Assembly: GCA_028289605.1 (NCBI GenBank)
Contig: JANQON010000005.1
Span: forward strand, 62,001 to 126,000
From: Hyphococcus sp.
Lineage (GTDB): Bacteria > Pseudomonadota > Alphaproteobacteria > Caulobacterales > Parvularculaceae
DNA length: 64,000 bases
Direction: 5' to 3'
How positions within the stretch are numbered: the stretch's first letter is position 1; each line of letters starts with the position of its first letter. A model generated the notes under the pieces. The model saw only the letters and a program-made list of their open reading frames with translations. It was not told where the DNA came from and did no database searches. Positions 9,042 through 17,996 of the stretch are shown here, piece by piece. The translations under genes and the position numbers were made by a program.

Positions 9042-9793
9042 TGAGGCTTGCGCGTAAAAGCGGCGACGGCGACGCTCGCTTCGGCGAGTGCGTCGCGCAC
9101 GGCGTTGGCCGTTTCAACGGCGCCGTCGGAGTCGCTGTGGATGCAAAGCGTATCCGCCGTCAGCGCGAGCGCTCCGCCGCTCGTTTCAATCGGACGCTTC
9201 AGAGCGATCGCCTGCGCCTGCGCCGCACGCGCCGCGATGCTCTCGATGACGGCGCCCGGTTCGTTGCGCGGCGTCAGCGATCCGTCGGCGCGATAGAGCC
9301 GGTCGACAAATCCTTCGGCGGCGAAGGGTTTTCCCGCACGCGCTGCAGCGCGCGCAAGCGCTGAGTTTGGCGGGCCGACTAAGATCGCGTCCGCGCACGC
9401 CTCCGCCACAATGTCGGCAAGGTCGTCGTCCTTGGCGGCGGCGTTGTAGAGGGCGCCGTGAGCTTTCACATGGGCGAGCGGCGCATGTTCGCAAAGCAGC
9501 ACGTCTTTCAAGTCATCGATCTGTGAGCGGAGGGACTGCAACAGCGCCGCATGGCTGATGTCCATAGGGCGGCGCCCAAACCCTTCGCGGTCCGGATAGG
9601 CGGGATGGGCGCCGACGCTGACGCTATGCGCCTTTGCAAGACGAACGGTGCGCAACATCGTGGCGGCGTCGCCCGCGTGGCCGCCGCAGGCGACCGAGCA
9701 TGAGGTTAAGAACGCCATCAAGTCCGCTTCGACCGTCGCCTGACGCTCGTCGGCGTATTCGCCCATATCCGCATTGAGATCGATGGTTTGCAT
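9038..9793 (-). CDS. pxpA: 5-oxoprolinase subunit PxpA (LamB/YcsF family)
   Basis: The 251-residue protein has the family landmarks LNADMGEY at the N-terminus, ACGGHAGD around residue 35 and GAHPAYPDREGFGRR around residue 62. PxpA opens the phosphorylated oxoproline ring in the PxpABC reaction. It starts 3 bases after the stop of the upstream Nramp-like gene and overlaps pxpB by 4 bases, so the four genes form one tight operon. The same association (ycsF, ycsG, kipI, kipA) is known from Bacillus subtilis. Confidence 0.94.
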   Translation of the reverse strand: MQTIDLNADMGEYADERQATVEADLMAFLTSCSVACGGHAGDAATMLRTVRLAKAHSVSVGAHPAYPDREGFGRRPMDISHAALLQSLRSQIDDLKDVLLCEHAPLAHVKAHGALYNAAAKDDDLADIVAEACADAILVGPPNSALARAAARAGKPFAAEGFVDRLYRADGSLTPRNEPGAVIESIAARAAQAQAIALKRPIETSGGALALTADTLCIHSDSDGAVETANAVRDALAEASVAVAAFTRKPQ

Positions 9794-9796
9794 GGC

Positions 9797-11011
9797 TCAC
9801 CAAACCCCCAACGCCCTCAGGATGGCGCGAAGGCCGAGGCCGGCCGTGATCACGACGACAACGCCGCCGGCGAGATTGGCGCGCCAGCCGTTTATATAAG
9901 CGCCGAGAATGGATTTGCGATTGGCCGTGAAAATGAGAAATCCGGCGATGATCGGCAACAGCAATCCGTTGGCGAACTGGGCGAACAAAATGATCTCGAC
10001 CGGCCGCGCCCCGGTAGCGGCCGCAGCGACGCCGATCAACACGACGGTCCCGGCGACCAGCCGAAAGGGCATTGTTTGCGGGTCGCTTTCGAAACCGAAC
10101 AGTTCGGCGGCGGCGAACCCTGTAGCCAGCGGCGCGGTGATCGCGGACGACAATCCGGCGGCGAACAGACCGACCGCAAGCAGCCATGTTGCGCCGGCGC
10201 CGAAGGCGGGCTCGAGCTGGCCGGCCATGTCTGCGGCGCTCGTGACGGTGAGGCCGGCGCCGAAAAGGCTCGCCGCCGCGGTCGACAAAACGAGCAGGGA
10301 CACAACGCCCCCGAGGCCGATGGAAAAGCGCGCGTCGAACTTGGCTTCGTCTATCTGTTCCGGCCCCGGCCAGCGCTTGCGCGCCGCGGCCGCGTGCAAA
10401 AAGAGGTTGTACGGAACAATCGTTGTGCCAATGAGGCCGATAGCGATGGGAAGCGCATCGAGCGTCAGCCGCGGTAGGGCGGCGCCGGCGGCGAGCGCGC
10501 CCCAGTCGGGCTTCACCACGATTAACGCCGCGGCGAAGGCGACAGTCATGACGAGAACAGCCCCGATCAGCGCCCGTTCAAGCAGCTTGTATCCGCCAAA
10601 CAGCAGAAAGCCCGCTGCGACGGCGCCAATGGCGACAGCGACCCCGGCGCGGGGCGCGTCCGGAAACGCCGCCTGAACGCCGAGGACAGCGCCGGCGATA
10701 TTGCCGCCTTCGTAAGCGGCGTTGCCGATAAACAGCGCGGCGACAATCAGCGCCACCGCGGCCCATCGAAACGCGGCGTTGCCGCCTGTCGCCGCCAGGA
10801 TCGCTTCTCCCAGGCCCATGCGTCCGGCGACGCCGAGGCGGGCGGCGGTTTCCTGCAGGACAATGGCCGCCAGCGTCGCGAAGACGAGCGTCCAGGCCAG
10901 CATATAGCCATAGGTCGCGCCGGCGACGGTTGCGGTGGTGACGGTGCCCGGGCCGATAAACGCCGCGGCGGCGAGTGCGCCGGGCCCGATCGCGCGCAGG
11001 CGCGTCAACAT
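9797..11011 (-). CDS. Nramp-family (YcsG-like) membrane transporter
   Basis: The 404-residue protein has about 11 membrane segments and belongs to the Nramp superfamily. In true Mn/Fe transporters TM1 carries DPGN and TM6 carries MPH, which bind the metal. Here TM1 reads G20-P-G-T23 and TM6 reads V199-P-Y201, so the Asp, Asn, Met and His ligands are all replaced. The gene opens the pxpABC operon, 3 bases before pxpA. The inference is that it imports an organic substrate tied to oxoproline, or a proton-coupled solute, not a divalent metal. Nramp relatives with altered motifs are known, so family membership is sure but the substrate is not. Confidence 0.85.
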   Translation of the reverse strand: MLTRLRAIGPGALAAAAFIGPGTVTTATVAGATYGYMLAWTLVFATLAAIVLQETAARLGVAGRMGLGEAILAATGGNAAFRWAAVALIVAALFIGNAAYEGGNIAGAVLGVQAAFPDAPRAGVAVAIGAVAAGFLLFGGYKLLERALIGAVLVMTVAFAAALIVVKPDWGALAAGAALPRLTLDALPIAIGLIGTTIVPYNLFLHAAAARKRWPGPEQIDEAKFDARFSIGLGGVVSLLVLSTAAASLFGAGLTVTSAADMAGQLEPAFGAGATWLLAVGLFAAGLSSAITAPLATGFAAAELFGFESDPQTMPFRLVAGTVVLIGVAAAATGARPVEIILFAQFANGLLLPIIAGFLIFTANRKSILGAYINGWRANLAGGVVVVITAGLGLRAILRALGVW

Positions 11012-11157
11012 GGGGCAGTCTGATGGAGCATAGCGGCCAAGTTTAGCCGAGGGCGACGGGAATGACTAATATCCGAGGTCAGAAATGCATGAGGGCCGCC
11101 CCGCCATCCGGCGAAGCGGCCCTGCGACGCAACAGCCGGGCTTTTCTGGTAAGGCGG

Positions 11158-12228
11158 TTATTCCTGTTCTGTCGGGGCGTCGGTCTCTTCTTCCGCCGAC
11201 GCATTCGTGACGGGCGCAGCGCCTAGCAGCGCGACGGGCGGTCCGTCTTCTTTGCGTTCCCCGTCCTCTTCCGGTTTCGGTTCTTCACGCAGCTCCGGAA
11301 GCGGCTCTGACTTTAGCGGCGCAGCAGGAACGTCGTCGAAAGTCGGAGCGTTGAAATCGCCGCCGGCGTACTCGTCCCAATAGGCCGGCTGATTCATCAG
11401 CTGGCGGAAGAAATCAATGTTGTTGTTGGCGACTTTCGGCGGCAGGTCTGAGCGGGCGAGACGTTCTGCGCCGGCCATGTCTCCGGACAGCGCCAGCACC
11501 AGCGCCAGATTTTGACGAATGCGCGCGTCGCCGCCGGCGCGGCTCGCCGCCTGAGACAGCGTCATGCGCGCTTTGGTCAGATCGCCGTCAAGCGCGTAGG
11601 AGAGGCCCTTGTTGTTGAGCACCGAGACGGCGCCGGGCGCCAGCGAAAGTGCGCGGTCGTAATGGACCCGGGCCTGGTCGTGCTCGCCAATCTGATCGAG
11701 GGCGACGCCGAAAGCAGAGAGCGCATTCCAGTCACGCGGCTTTTGCGCAAGCGCGTTTTCAATATGGCGTACCGCTTCAAAGGCGCGTCCGGACTCAGTC
11801 AGCACTTTCCCGTATTCCAGGCTTACCTCAGCGTTCGCCGGCGCCACTGCGTTCGCTTTCCGCATAACGCCGACCGCTTCATCCGTGGAGTTGATTTTGC
11901 GCAGCGCTTGGCTGAATTTAACCGCGACCGTTGGGTCGGACTGATTGGTATTGTATCGCGTTCCCCAGAAGGCGGCGGCCGCGACCGGGTCCATGCCGTC
12001 AGCGGCGGCGTTCGAATATACGCCAATGGCGTTTTTGTATTTGTTGCCGCTCTGCTTCTCGCCTTTGTCCTGGCGCCGGCCATTGTCGTCATAGGTTTCG
12101 GCGCTGTAGCCCGCGTCAAAGGCGCCTGCAGATTCAGTAGAGTCATAGCTGCTGCAGGCGGCGAGGCTGAGCGCGGCAAGTGACGCGACAAGGCGTGCGG
12201 CCGCTGGCGAATGGGTGCGAGAAATCAT
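11158..12228 (-). CDS. Tetratricopeptide-repeat lipoprotein (TadD-like)
   Basis: The 356-residue protein starts at ATG 12228 with a GAGG ribosome site 6 bases upstream. An upstream in-frame start was rejected because it would bury the signal peptide. A lipoprotein signal ends in LAAC-S (about residues 21-25). The middle, about residues 95-260, holds several TPR units (EVSLEYGKVL, DWNALSAFGVALDQIGEHDQARVHYDRAL, SVLNNKGLSYALDGDLTKA). The C-terminus is Pro/Glu-rich and acidic. The arrangement resembles TadD lipoproteins of type IV pilus (Tad) loci, but no tad genes are nearby, so a role in pilus assembly is only a possibility. Confidence 0.8.
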   Translation of the reverse strand: MISRTHSPAAARLVASLAALSLAACSSYDSTESAGAFDAGYSAETYDDNGRRQDKGEKQSGNKYKNAIGVYSNAAADGMDPVAAAAFWGTRYNTNQSDPTVAVKFSQALRKINSTDEAVGVMRKANAVAPANAEVSLEYGKVLTESGRAFEAVRHIENALAQKPRDWNALSAFGVALDQIGEHDQARVHYDRALSLAPGAVSVLNNKGLSYALDGDLTKARMTLSQAASRAGGDARIRQNLALVLALSGDMAGAERLARSDLPPKVANNNIDFFRQLMNQPAYWDEYAGGDFNAPTFDDVPAAPLKSEPLPELREEPKPEEDGERKEDGPPVALLGAAPVTNASAEEETDAPTEQE

Positions 12229-12339
12229 GATTTTCCTCGATCGTGCTGTAATTTCAGCGCGATCATGGAATAAGGAGTTCAAGAAAGGCTTAAGCACATG
12301 CTTAATGTCCAATCGAATTCATATGTTAACGGATGATTG

Positions 12340-13701
12340 ATGAGACCAGAGAATTTAAAACCGTTTGACGCGGACGCGGCGGCTGCCGCAACGCCGATTT
12401 TTCTTGTCGCCGAAAACGCCCTCGAACAGGCTGATATTCCTGAAAGCCTGAAGATGCTGGCGAAAGCGAATGGGTTTGGCGGCGAGGCGGGCGCGATCGT
12501 GGCCCACAAAGACGGTGTGCTATTCGGCGCGGGCGAAGGATCGGATGCGCTGTTCGCGGCGGGACTTTCAGACAAATTGCCGGAAGGCGTTTACCGTTTC
12601 GCAACGGCTCTGGACCCTGAAGCGGCGCAGCTGGCCTGTCTCGGCTGGATGATGGGAACGTATCGCTTTGATCGCTACAAGTCAGCGAAGGCGCCCGCCG
12701 GCGTCCTGATCGCGCCGGAAGGAACCGACACCGACGCTGTTTTGCGGGTCAGCCGCGCGACGGCCCTGACGCGCGATCTCGTCAACACGCCGGCCGGAGA
12801 CATGACCCCGGCAGCGTTGGAGACCGAAGCGCGCAATCTCGCCGGCGCTTATGATGCGCAGATCAACGTCATTGTCGGCGACGATCTTCTGCGCGAGAAC
12901 TTTCCCATGATCCACGCCGTCGGCCGGGCGGCTGCGATCGCGCCGCGACTGATCGATCTGACGTGGGGGCGCCCCGACGCGCCCAAGCTGACGCTGGTGG
13001 GCAAAGGCGTGACGTTTGATTCAGGCGGGCTAAACATCAAAGGCGCCTCCGGCATGGCGCTCATGAAAAAAGACATGGGCGGCGGCGCCCATGCGTTGGC
13101 GCTCGGCCAGATGGTGATGGACGCGAAGATCGACGTGCGGCTGCGGATCCTTGCGCCCGCTGTCGAGAACGCAATTTCCGGAAACGCCTTCCGCCCGGGA
13201 GACGTCCTGGCGAGCCGCAAAGGCCTGTCGGTTGAGATCGGGAATACCGATGCGGAAGGCCGTCTCATTCTCGCGGATGCGCTGGCGTTGGGCGCTGAGG
13301 AAAAGCCCGACCTGATGGTATCTCTTGCGACGCTGACGGGGGCCGCGCGAATCGCGCTTGGTCCTGACGTGGTGCCGTTCTACACCGATGACGACGCCCT
13401 GGCCGCGCGCCTTGCGGAAATGTCCTGCAGGACCGCCGATCCCATCTGGCGTATGCCGCTCTGGGGCGGCTATGACGCGATGATGTCGTCGTCCATCGCC
13501 GATCTCAATCACATTTCCGGAAACGCGTTTGCGGGATCGATCATCGCCGCCCTGTTTCTGAAGCGCTTTGTCGGCGACGGCCCTTGGGCGCATTTCGACA
13601 TCTATGCGTGGCGGCCCCGCGCGGCGCCCGGGCGCCCGGTCGGGGCGGAAGTCCAGGCGATTCGCGCGCTCTTCGCCGAGATTGCCGATCGCTACAGTTG
13701 A
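12340..13701 (+). CDS. Leucyl aminopeptidase family protein (M17)
   Basis: This 453-residue cytosolic metallopeptidase removes N-terminal residues from peptides. The M17 metal site is complete: GKGVTFDSGGLNIK, the KKDMGGGAHA segment and the signature NTDAEGRLILADAL. ATG 12340 was chosen as start; a TTG three bases earlier and an out-of-frame ATG at 12333 are alternatives. The N-terminal domain is variable, as is usual for PepA/PepB-type enzymes. It is divergent from the TPR lipoprotein gene and followed by a MarR-type regulator on the same strand. Confidence 0.92.
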   Translation: MRPENLKPFDADAAAAATPIFLVAENALEQADIPESLKMLAKANGFGGEAGAIVAHKDGVLFGAGEGSDALFAAGLSDKLPEGVYRFATALDPEAAQLACLGWMMGTYRFDRYKSAKAPAGVLIAPEGTDTDAVLRVSRATALTRDLVNTPAGDMTPAALETEARNLAGAYDAQINVIVGDDLLRENFPMIHAVGRAAAIAPRLIDLTWGRPDAPKLTLVGKGVTFDSGGLNIKGASGMALMKKDMGGGAHALALGQMVMDAKIDVRLRILAPAVENAISGNAFRPGDVLASRKGLSVEIGNTDAEGRLILADALALGAEEKPDLMVSLATLTGAARIALGPDVVPFYTDDDALAARLAEMSCRTADPIWRMPLWGGYDAMMSSSIADLNHISGNAFAGSIIAALFLKRFVGDGPWAHFDIYAWRPRAAPGRPVGAEVQAIRALFAEIADRYS

Positions 13702-13786
13702 TCTCGCTGGCCCTTGCCCTTTTCGGGCGAACAGTTGCATGCATGACGTTCGGAAAGGGCCCCGCCGAAGGCGGCGTAAAGGGAAT

Positions 13787-14143
13787 ATGGCGTCAATCGA
13801 CATTCTGACCAGCTGGCGGGAAGTCATGTGCGACGCCGTGCGCGCGGATGGGCCCGATCTTTCCATGCGCCAATGGGCGATTCTGCTCACCGTTTATCTC
13901 AATCCCGGTCCTCACACGGTGCGCGCGCTCGCCCGCGACCTTAACGTCCCCAAGCCGGCGATTTCGCGCGCGCTCGACGCGCTGTCGATTCTGGGATTTG
14001 TCAAACGGGTTCGGGACGCCCGCGACAAGCGCATCGTACTCGTCCAGAAAACGACCGAAGGCGCCATTTACGTGGACGAATTTGCGCGGATCGTATCGAC
14101 CCGAGCAGAGGACGAAGCGCCCCTCAACGCGCTCTACGGATGA
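13787..14143 (+). CDS. MarR-family winged-helix regulator
   Basis: This short 118-residue DNA-binding protein has a MarR-type winged helix (MRQWAILLTVY, then VRALARDLNVPKPAISRALDAL as the helix-turn-helix, and a DARDKR wing). ATG 13787 has an AAGGGA ribosome site at the right spacing; an upstream ATG would add a basic, poorly coding tail. It lies 85 bases after the aminopeptidase gene on the same strand and may be co-transcribed. The signal and targets are unknown. Confidence 0.8.
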   Translation: MASIDILTSWREVMCDAVRADGPDLSMRQWAILLTVYLNPGPHTVRALARDLNVPKPAISRALDALSILGFVKRVRDARDKRIVLVQKTTEGAIYVDEFARIVSTRAEDEAPLNALYG

Positions 14144-14150
14144 GCTGCGC

Positions 14151-14504
14151 TTAAACGTCCACCAGCGTTTCAAAACTCCCGAAAATCATCCGCATTCCAT
14201 CGAATGGCATGGGATTGTTTTCCGGCTGCATGCGCGGATCGGCCATACATTTTTCCATGCCGGCGTTGCGCGCTTCCTTTGACGGCCAAACGATCCAGGA
14301 AAACACGACCGTCTCGTCGTCCTGCTTCTTCACCGCCATCGGGAAGGATGTGGTTTCTCCGTCCGGCACGTCGTCGCCCCAGGTTTCGACCACTTGCAGG
14401 GCGCCGTGTTCCTTAAACACCGGCGCCGCTTCGGCGGCGTGCCTGCGGAACGCTTCCTTGTTCGCCGTCGGCACGGCCGCCACAAATCCGTCGATATACG
14501 TCAT
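14151..14504 (-). CDS. DUF1428 family protein
   Basis: This 117-residue cytoplasmic protein is recognisable as DUF1428 by its start (MTYIDGFVAAVPTANK), the WGDDVPDG motif and the DPRM...NPMPFDGMRMIFGGF-like end (here GSFETL). The family has a dimeric ferredoxin-like (alpha-beta barrel) fold and unknown function. It is convergent with the MarR gene, leaving 7 bases between stops. A purine-rich GGAGGAG ribosome site sits just upstream of ATG 14504. Confidence 0.88.
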   Translation of the reverse strand: MTYIDGFVAAVPTANKEAFRRHAAEAAPVFKEHGALQVVETWGDDVPDGETTSFPMAVKKQDDETVVFSWIVWPSKEARNAGMEKCMADPRMQPENNPMPFDGMRMIFGSFETLVDV

Positions 14505-14597
14505 CGGTCTCCTCCTCTTTTCGCCGCTTGGCGCGCCCGCACTATAGACGGTTTTCCGCGTCGGGTTTATCCGGCGCGGCAGCGGTTCGAAACGGCG

Positions 14598-15608
14598 TCA
14601 ATCGATAGGCGGCGAGGGGCGCGCGACGGCGGGAAGGTCGGCGATTTTGACGCCGGCGACGGAAGCTGCGCCGTCGCGCATTTCTATGGGCGCGTCGATG
14701 GCGCCGCCCTGGGCCATCGCCGCGAGAGCGAGGCCGGCGGCGGCGGCGTCGGCTTCATCCGGCGCAAGCGCGCCCGACATCGAAATGAGCGGGGCCAGCC
14801 CCACCGGTTTGGCGATGCGCGCATTGAGGCGGCCGTCCGGCCGCGACAGGATGTCGAGGCCGACCTCGCCGTGAACCGATATCTCAGCACCGTTCGCTTC
14901 TGCATTTAACCCGTACAATTTGACGACGCCGCCGGCGCCGCTCCATGCCGCCGGATCGCCGACCAACAACATCGCAGTTTCCGTGATCGCCAACGCGGTT
15001 TCCAGTTTTTGAATGTCTATCGTTTCGCCGCCTGCTTGATCGACGGCGAACCCCTCGCTGACGAGGCTTAGCGTCAGCGCATTCAGGTCTTCCGTATCAG
15101 GAGCAAAGTCAAAGACCAGACGACTGAGCCGCGCGGCGACGCCCGATGCGTTGCTGGCGCGCGCATTGTCGACATTCATGGAGAAAGCCCAGCCGCGCGC
15201 TCGGTCCTGCGCGATCGAAGCGCGCATGTCTTCTGCGGAAAGGCGCCATTCGCCGATATCGGGAGCGGCGATGGTCTGTGCGCCCGACGGCGAAAAGATG
15301 ATGCGGTTGAGATCGTAAGGCAGCGCGTCGAGATTTAGACGCTCAGCAGTCCATGCGTAGGTTCCCGGCGCGGCGATCTTGGGGGCGTCTATGCGTATGC
15401 GCAAGAAAAAGGGAAATCCTTCGCGCGTGACGGGGCCATGCTCGACGATAAGGCCCGCTTGACGCTGATCGTCGACCCATTGGCGCACGGCCATTTCGAT
15501 TTCGCCGGCGGCGTAGCGCCACAGCGCAAAATACGCAGCGACCACAAGCCCGGCGCCGATCCAGGCTGCATAGAGCCACGTGCGCGAGACTTTTTTCTGT
15601 TCAGCCAT
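14598..15608 (-). CDS. DUF2125 family membrane-anchored protein
   Basis: This 336-residue protein has one N-terminal membrane segment (about residues 10-30) followed by a long periplasmic region of beta-strand character, typical of DUF2125. The family is largely restricted to Alphaproteobacteria and has no known function. It overlaps the upstream plsC by 8 bases and ends the ftsE-ftsX-ydcF-plsC unit, suggesting an envelope role. Confidence 0.82.
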   Translation of the reverse strand: MAEQKKVSRTWLYAAWIGAGLVVAAYFALWRYAAGEIEMAVRQWVDDQRQAGLIVEHGPVTREGFPFFLRIRIDAPKIAAPGTYAWTAERLNLDALPYDLNRIIFSPSGAQTIAAPDIGEWRLSAEDMRASIAQDRARGWAFSMNVDNARASNASGVAARLSRLVFDFAPDTEDLNALTLSLVSEGFAVDQAGGETIDIQKLETALAITETAMLLVGDPAAWSGAGGVVKLYGLNAEANGAEISVHGEVGLDILSRPDGRLNARIAKPVGLAPLISMSGALAPDEADAAAAGLALAAMAQGGAIDAPIEMRDGAASVAGVKIADLPAVARPSPPID

Positions 15609-16341
15609 CGGCGGTTTCCAGAGTCTGTTTCGGGGCGTCGTCGCTGAGGTCAGGACGAGCGCCGTCGATCTTTTCCTTTATCACATTCTGAAAAGTTTTC
15701 CGGTCCATGCCCGCCGGAAGCGGCGCCAGGAAGCGAATCGTGATCGTACCCGGCGATAGCGCGCCGCCCAGCTTGCGCCAAAAGCGGCCGCTGTCATGGG
15801 CGACAGGATGGCATGGCGCGGACGCAGCGGCGTAGATGCCGGCGACGCCGGGCTGGTAGGGGCCGGTTTGCGCTGCTTTCATGCGCGTTCCTTCCGGAAA
15901 GATAACAACCTGAGCGCCCTCGGCGATGCGCCTGGCGGCTTCTTCGCGCATCTCGCGCAGCGCCCTGGCCCCGCCGCCGCGGTCAATGACAATGTTGCCG
16001 GCGGCCTTCACCCACATCCCGTAAATCGGTATACGGAGCAATTCCTTTTTGAGGACGATAACCGAGCATGGCAACAAAAGTTGAAACGCAATCGTTTCCC
16101 ATAATGATTGATGGTTAGAAACAATCAAAGCGCCGCCGGCGGGAATGTTTTCTCGGCCTTCGACGCGATAGTCGACACCGGTCAGAAGCTTCATCGCGCC
16201 AAGGGCGAAGCGCGACCAGACTTTGATTGTCCAGCGCACCGACTTTTCGCCCAAGAACAGGGTTGGTAAGAAAATGACCGTCATGGCGACGGCGACCAAT
16301 GCAATAAGGACCGTAAATACGATCGATCGCAAGCGATTCAT
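15601..16341 (-). CDS. plsC: 1-acyl-sn-glycerol-3-phosphate acyltransferase
   Basis: This 246-residue membrane enzyme makes phosphatidic acid from lysophosphatidic acid and acyl donor at the inner membrane. The N-terminal membrane segment spans about residues 8-30. The acyltransferase motifs are present: NHQSLWE (the catalytic HX4D with Glu in place of Asp, common in alphaproteobacterial PlsC) and FPEGTR. It starts 7 bases after ydcF and overlaps the DUF2125 gene, so they are likely co-transcribed. Confidence 0.92.
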   Translation of the reverse strand: MNRLRSIVFTVLIALVAVAMTVIFLPTLFLGEKSVRWTIKVWSRFALGAMKLLTGVDYRVEGRENIPAGGALIVSNHQSLWETIAFQLLLPCSVIVLKKELLRIPIYGMWVKAAGNIVIDRGGGARALREMREEAARRIAEGAQVVIFPEGTRMKAAQTGPYQPGVAGIYAAASAPCHPVAHDSGRFWRKLGGALSPGTITIRFLAPLPAGMDRKTFQNVIKEKIDGARPDLSDDAPKQTLETADG

Positions 16342-16348
16342 GAGGGCG

Positions 16349-16933
16349 CTATCGGCTGAACGAAGCGAAAAACCCGTTGGCTTTCGCTAGGAGAAATTTG
16401 GTGTACTCGCCGGCGAGTTGCTCCCACGCGTCGAGGGACAGCGGCCTGCCGTTTTCGTCCAGATAGCCGGACGGAACGACATAGGGCGTGATGGCTGCGC
16501 CCGGCATCTTGGCGCGGGTTTCCGCATAGGCGCGCGGCATATGATAATCCGACGTGACAAGGACAATGCGGTTGGCGTTGTGGGCGGCGGCCCATTTCGC
16601 TGCTTCGCTGGCGTTGCCGATGGTCGACCGCGCTTCCCGGCCGAGGTCGACGCAGCACTCGAACAGATCCGAATCGCCCTCCCACAGGCTCGCCATATTG
16701 GCGCGCGTGGTTTCCGGGTGCACGCCGGAAATCAGCATCCGTTCGCCGGCGCCGCCGGCGAAAAGCGCCATGGCCGATGAAATCCGCTTGCCGCCGCCGC
16801 CGGTGTACACAATGACCGCGTCATTATCGTCGAACGGGCCGCGCGTGGGTTCCGGCAGCGTCGTGACAAACGCCGCCAGTCCGACAAGCCAAACGCCGCC
16901 GGCCAGTGCAAGGCCCAGGATGATGCTTCTCAA
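16349..16933 (-). CDS. YdcF family protein (DUF218)
   Basis: This 194-residue protein has a single N-terminal membrane segment (about residues 3-25) and a DUF218 domain: DAVIVYTGGGGKR, MLISGVHPETT and the VTSDYHMPRA motif. The SanA/ElyC/YdcF family acts in envelope polysaccharide biology, with poorly defined chemistry. Its place between ftsX and plsC is a recurring alphaproteobacterial arrangement and suggests a cell-envelope role. Confidence 0.88.
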   Translation of the reverse strand: MRSIILGLALAGGVWLVGLAAFVTTLPEPTRGPFDDNDAVIVYTGGGGKRISSAMALFAGGAGERMLISGVHPETTRANMASLWEGDSDLFECCVDLGREARSTIGNASEAAKWAAAHNANRIVLVTSDYHMPRAYAETRAKMPGAAITPYVVPSGYLDENGRPLSLDAWEQLAGEYTKFLLAKANGFFASFSR

Positions 16934-17030
16934 ATATCGCTCCTTTCGGGCGTAATGGTCCCAGCCAGCGCAAATTTACCGAGTGCGCCGACGGCGGTCC
17001 AGTCATGGCGACACGGCCTGGTTCGAGCGC

Positions 17031-17996
17031 CTAATACTGCCGGCGCAAGGTTTTCAAAACGGTAAGGCGGGCCGTCACGGCCGTCACCAGGCAGGTCGCC
17101 AGCGGAACCGAAAACAGCCACAAGGCGTGCCATCCGCCCATGGAAAACTGGGGTAGAAACGAGTCTCTGCCGACGCCTGCGTTCAGCATCGCCGCGGCCC
17201 CGCCAAGGGCGGCGAACGCCGCGATGAGGCCTGTCATGGCGCCGCGCAGCCCGAGAACGAAAAAGCGGCGCTGGACCTCTGAAGCGATGAACTCATCGGT
17301 TGCGCCAACAAGATGCAAAACCGAAACGATGTCATGATTAGCGGCGAGGCCGGCGCGCGCTGCGAAAATAGAAATGGCGCACGCCGCCCCCATCACGAGC
17401 ACGAAAACCAAAAAGGCGAGCGCCTGGCCTGACTGCGCCGCCGTCGCAAGCCGGTCGTGCCACGTTGCATGATCATCCAGCGTCGCGCCCGGCGCGGCGG
17501 CGGCCAGCCGGTTGCGCAACAAATCCAGGTCATCGCGCAAGGTGGGTGAGACCTTCACTTCGATCAGGGCGGGAATGGTCAAAAACGCGACCGCATTGTT
17601 CTTGCCGAGCCATGGCTCCAGGAGCGCGGCGGCTTCCGCCTCGCTTTTCAGGGTCGCCTCCTCAACGCCTGGCGTTTCCCGCAGAACCCGCATGGCGGCG
17701 GACGCGCCCGCGGCGATTTCCGCAGCGGTTGCGCCCTTTACCTGCACGGTAATCTCTGAGCGCAGTTCGGCGGTCCATCTGCCTGCTGATTGATTAATAA
17801 TCAGGACGGCGGCCATTGACAGAACAGCGAGAAAGGACATCACCGCGATGACGGCCGTCAAAGGCGCGCCGCCGGCCCCCGCTTCCGGCAACAACGGTTC
17901 GTGGCGAAAGCGGCTGAAAAAACCGCGCTTGGGCGGCGCGCCTTGCGTTGCGCCTTCGTCGAAGCCGGGCGCGTCCATAGGATCGACAGTGCTCAT
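17031..17996 (-). CDS. ftsX: Cell division protein FtsX
   Basis: This 321-residue permease-like protein is the membrane partner of FtsE in the divisome complex that activates peptidoglycan hydrolases. A cytoplasmic N-terminal tail of ~45 residues is followed by one membrane segment (about 48-70), a periplasmic loop and three more segments in the last 150 residues. The periplasmic loop contains the FtsX-type residues around LRETPGVEEATL. It overlaps ftsE by 4 bases, the usual ftsEX coupling. Confidence 0.92.
   Translation of the reverse strand: MSTVDPMDAPGFDEGATQGAPPKRGFFSRFRHEPLLPEAGAGGAPLTAVIAVMSFLAVLSMAAVLIINQSAGRWTAELRSEITVQVKGATAAEIAAGASAAMRVLRETPGVEEATLKSEAEAAALLEPWLGKNNAVAFLTIPALIEVKVSPTLRDDLDLLRNRLAAAAPGATLDDHATWHDRLATAAQSGQALAFLVFVLVMGAACAISIFAARAGLAANHDIVSVLHLVGATDEFIASEVQRRFFVLGLRGAMTGLIAAFAALGGAAAMLNAGVGRDSFLPQFSMGGWHALWLFSVPLATCLVTAVTARLTVLKTLRRQY

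Noticed and set aside
11092-11123. GC-rich hairpin (AGGGCCGC with GCGGCCCT) after the TPR lipoprotein gene
   Set aside because: The stem is clear but no T run follows on the transcribed strand, so a terminator was not called.
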